Assembly (NCBI GenBank): GCA_028276305.1
Contig: JAPYWO010000104.1
Coordinates: 1-5,877 of the forward strand
Reading direction: 5' to 3'
Source of the DNA: Candidatus Thermokryptus sp.
GTDB taxonomy: Bacteria; Bacteroidota; Ignavibacteria; Kryptoniales; Kryptoniaceae
Length of the DNA stretch: 5,877 nucleotides
The notes under the pieces are model-generated. The model did not search any database. It was not told the origin of the DNA and was given only the letters and a program-made list of their open reading frames with translations. The translations under genes and the position numbers were made by a program. Positions 4,648 to 5,877 of the stretch are shown in pieces (position 1 is the first letter of the stretch; every line of letters starts with the position of its first letter).

Positions 4648-5877
4648 ATGAGCTCGCTCAATCAGATAAAAGAATTTTGGAAGGGATTAAGCAACACAAG
4701 GAAAGTAATTCTCGTTGGTTCTGTTCTTGCTTCCCTTGTTGTTTTTTTGGTTTTGGTTTCCTGGGTTCGTGAGCCAGAATATGCGGTTTTATTTTCAAAC
4801 CTTGAGCCCGGGGATGCAAGTAAGATAATTGAAAAGTTGAAGGAGAGAAAGATTGAGTACAAGTTGAGAGATGATGGTCGGACTATACTTGTGCCAAAGC
4901 AAAATGTATATGAGTTACGGCTTCAATTAGCCGGGGAAGGTTTGCCTAATTCAAGTATCGTCGGGTACGAGATTTTTGATAAAGGGAATATTGGTGTTTC
5001 CGATTTCGTTCAGAAAATAAACTACAAAAGGGCGCTTGAAGGAGAGCTTGCGAGGACAATCTTACAGCTTGATGGTGTTGAAGCAGCAAGGGTTCATATT
5101 GTTATCCCTGAAAAAGCACTTTTCAAGGAAGATCAAAAAGAGCCAACCGCATCCGTGATTTTGAAGCTCAAGCAAGGGGCTAAATTGACCAGGGAAAATG
5201 TTCAAAGCATCGCTTATCTTGTTGCAAACAGCGTTGAGGGACTTGAGCCAAGGAATGTCACAATCCTTGATTCCAGGGGGCGACTTCTTTCAGAAGATTC
5301 GGAAGCCGACCCAATCGCAAAGATAAGCTCAAAGCAATATGAGTTAAAGAGAAATGTTGAACAATATCTTTCAGATAAAGTTCAAAGTTTGCTTGACGGT
5401 GTCCTTGGACCTGGAAATTCAATAGTTAGGGTTGATGTTGAGCTTAACTTCACGCAGGTTGAGAAAACGATGGAGGAGTATGACCCCGATAAAACGGTTG
5501 TTAGGAGCGAGCAGACAATTCAGGAAAGAAGCAGTTCCGTTGATTCAACTTTTTCAACGACAAGTTCGCAAAGGAATAACACTATAACGAACTATGAGGT
5601 TACGCGCACGCTCCAACGGATAGTTGAAGGGGTTGGGAATATAAAACGGCTTTCGGTTGCTGTGCTTGTCAATGGGACTTATAAAGTCAATGATGTTGGC
5701 GGGGTTAAAAAAGTTGAGTATATCCCAAGGGATGAGCAACAAATTGAAAAGCTTACGCAGATAGTTAAAAACGCTGTTGGTTTCAATCCAGATAGAAATG
5801 ATCAGGTCTCTGTTGTGAATATCCCGTTTGAATCGGTTGGAGGTGAGATGGAGTTTGTTTATCGGGAGACGCCAAAG
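4648..5877 (+). CDS. fliF: Flagellar MS-ring protein FliF, N-terminal 410 residues (runs off the window)
   Basis: FliF forms the MS ring in the inner membrane, the base on which the rod, export gate and C ring assemble. I translated it from ATG 4648 to the edge without a stop. Residues 19-40 are the first membrane span, after the short cytoplasmic NQIKEFWKGLSNTRK. The periplasmic part starts with YAVLFSNLEPGDASKIIEKL (45-64). A second ring-building domain includes NYKRALEGELARTILQLDGV and ARVHIVIPEKALF (about 125-159), ending near LDSRGRLLS. RBM3 starts near 230 and includes YDPDKTVVRSEQT (278-290), TNYEVTRTLQRIVEGVGNIK (314-333) and RLSVAVLVNG (334-343). The RBM3 loop between them is short and Ser/Thr-rich, lacking the usual PG-x-x-x-SN-x-P segment. 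The second membrane span and FliG-binding tail lie beyond the window. No Shine-Dalgarno is visible. TAG at 4639-4641 blocks earlier starts except TTG 4645. Confidence 0.96.
   Translation, partial: MSSLNQIKEFWKGLSNTRKVILVGSVLASLVVFLVLVSWVREPEYAVLFSNLEPGDASKIIEKLKERKIEYKLRDDGRTILVPKQNVYELRLQLAGEGLPNSSIVGYEIFDKGNIGVSDFVQKINYKRALEGELARTILQLDGVEAARVHIVIPEKALFKEDQKEPTASVILKLKQGAKLTRENVQSIAYLVANSVEGLEPRNVTILDSRGRLLSEDSEADPIAKISSKQYELKRNVEQYLSDKVQSLLDGVLGPGNSIVRVDVELNFTQVEKTMEEYDPDKTVVRSEQTIQERSSSVDSTFSTTSSQRNNTITNYEVTRTLQRIVEGVGNIKRLSVAVLVNGTYKVNDVGGVKKVEYIPRDEQQIEKLTQIVKNAVGFNPDRNDQVSVVNIPFESVGGEMEFVYRETPK

Noticed and set aside
4662..4862. Minus-strand open frame of 66 codons
   Set aside because: It is antisense to the fliF membrane span and first periplasmic domain, which are clearly coding on the plus strand.
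5554..5742. Minus-strand open frame of 62 codons
   Set aside because: It is antisense to the conserved RBM3 region of fliF.

Overview
The window looks like a bacterial chromosome segment, moderately AT-rich, with two divergent gene blocks that meet in an intergenic region at about 2850-3066. I infer a flagellated bacterium. The strongest hints are a complete start of a flagellar rod/MS-ring operon, a perfect TAnnTTTG-type element upstream of rlmN (the style of the Bacteroidota/Chlorobiota/Ignavibacteria lineage), Lys/Glu-rich proteins with AAG/AGG-rich codon use, and an RlmN and Adk of ordinary bacterial type. A thermophilic member of the Ignavibacteria/Kryptonia side of that lineage would fit, but this is a guess from style and not a demonstrated assignment.

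Minus-strand block, read from 2849 down to 1: rlmN (23S rRNA m2A2503 / tRNA m2A37 radical SAM methyltransferase), then 15 bp later adk (adenylate kinase with a four-cysteine zinc LID), then after a 67-bp AT-rich gap a cytoplasmic sensor histidine kinase with coiled coil, GAF, PAS and HisKA domains. The kinase runs off the left edge. Its reading frame is broken inside the GAF domain at about 811-815: the first 83 codons end in a stop, and the rest of the GAF domain, the PAS domain and the H-box continue in another frame with no other interruption. It is a frameshifted gene, a programmed shift, or a base-calling error.

Intergenic region: a promoter candidate facing rlmN (TTGATA - 17 bp - TACATT, also readable as TTG-N20-TACATTTG), a 19-bp near-perfect palindrome, and a sigma-54-like -24/-12 element (TGGCAT-N5-TTGCT, GG-N10-GC) pointing at the flagellar genes.

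Plus-strand block, 3067 to the right edge: a 40-residue single-span membrane miniprotein, flgB, flgC, an unrecognised 66-residue protein, fliE, and the first 410 codons of fliF. The genes are packed (15 bp, two 4-bp ATGA overlaps, 3 bp, 20 bp), so they are almost certainly one transcript. FliF forms the MS ring, FliE links it to the rod, and FlgB and FlgC are proximal rod subunits: the operon builds the base of the flagellum from the membrane outward. The two small unrecognised proteins in this otherwise standard order, the sigma-54-like control, a FlgB-like motif inside FlgC, and the shortened RBM3 loop in FliF are the points most worth a second look. I saw no mobile element, CRISPR array, tRNA, rRNA or clear intrinsic terminator.
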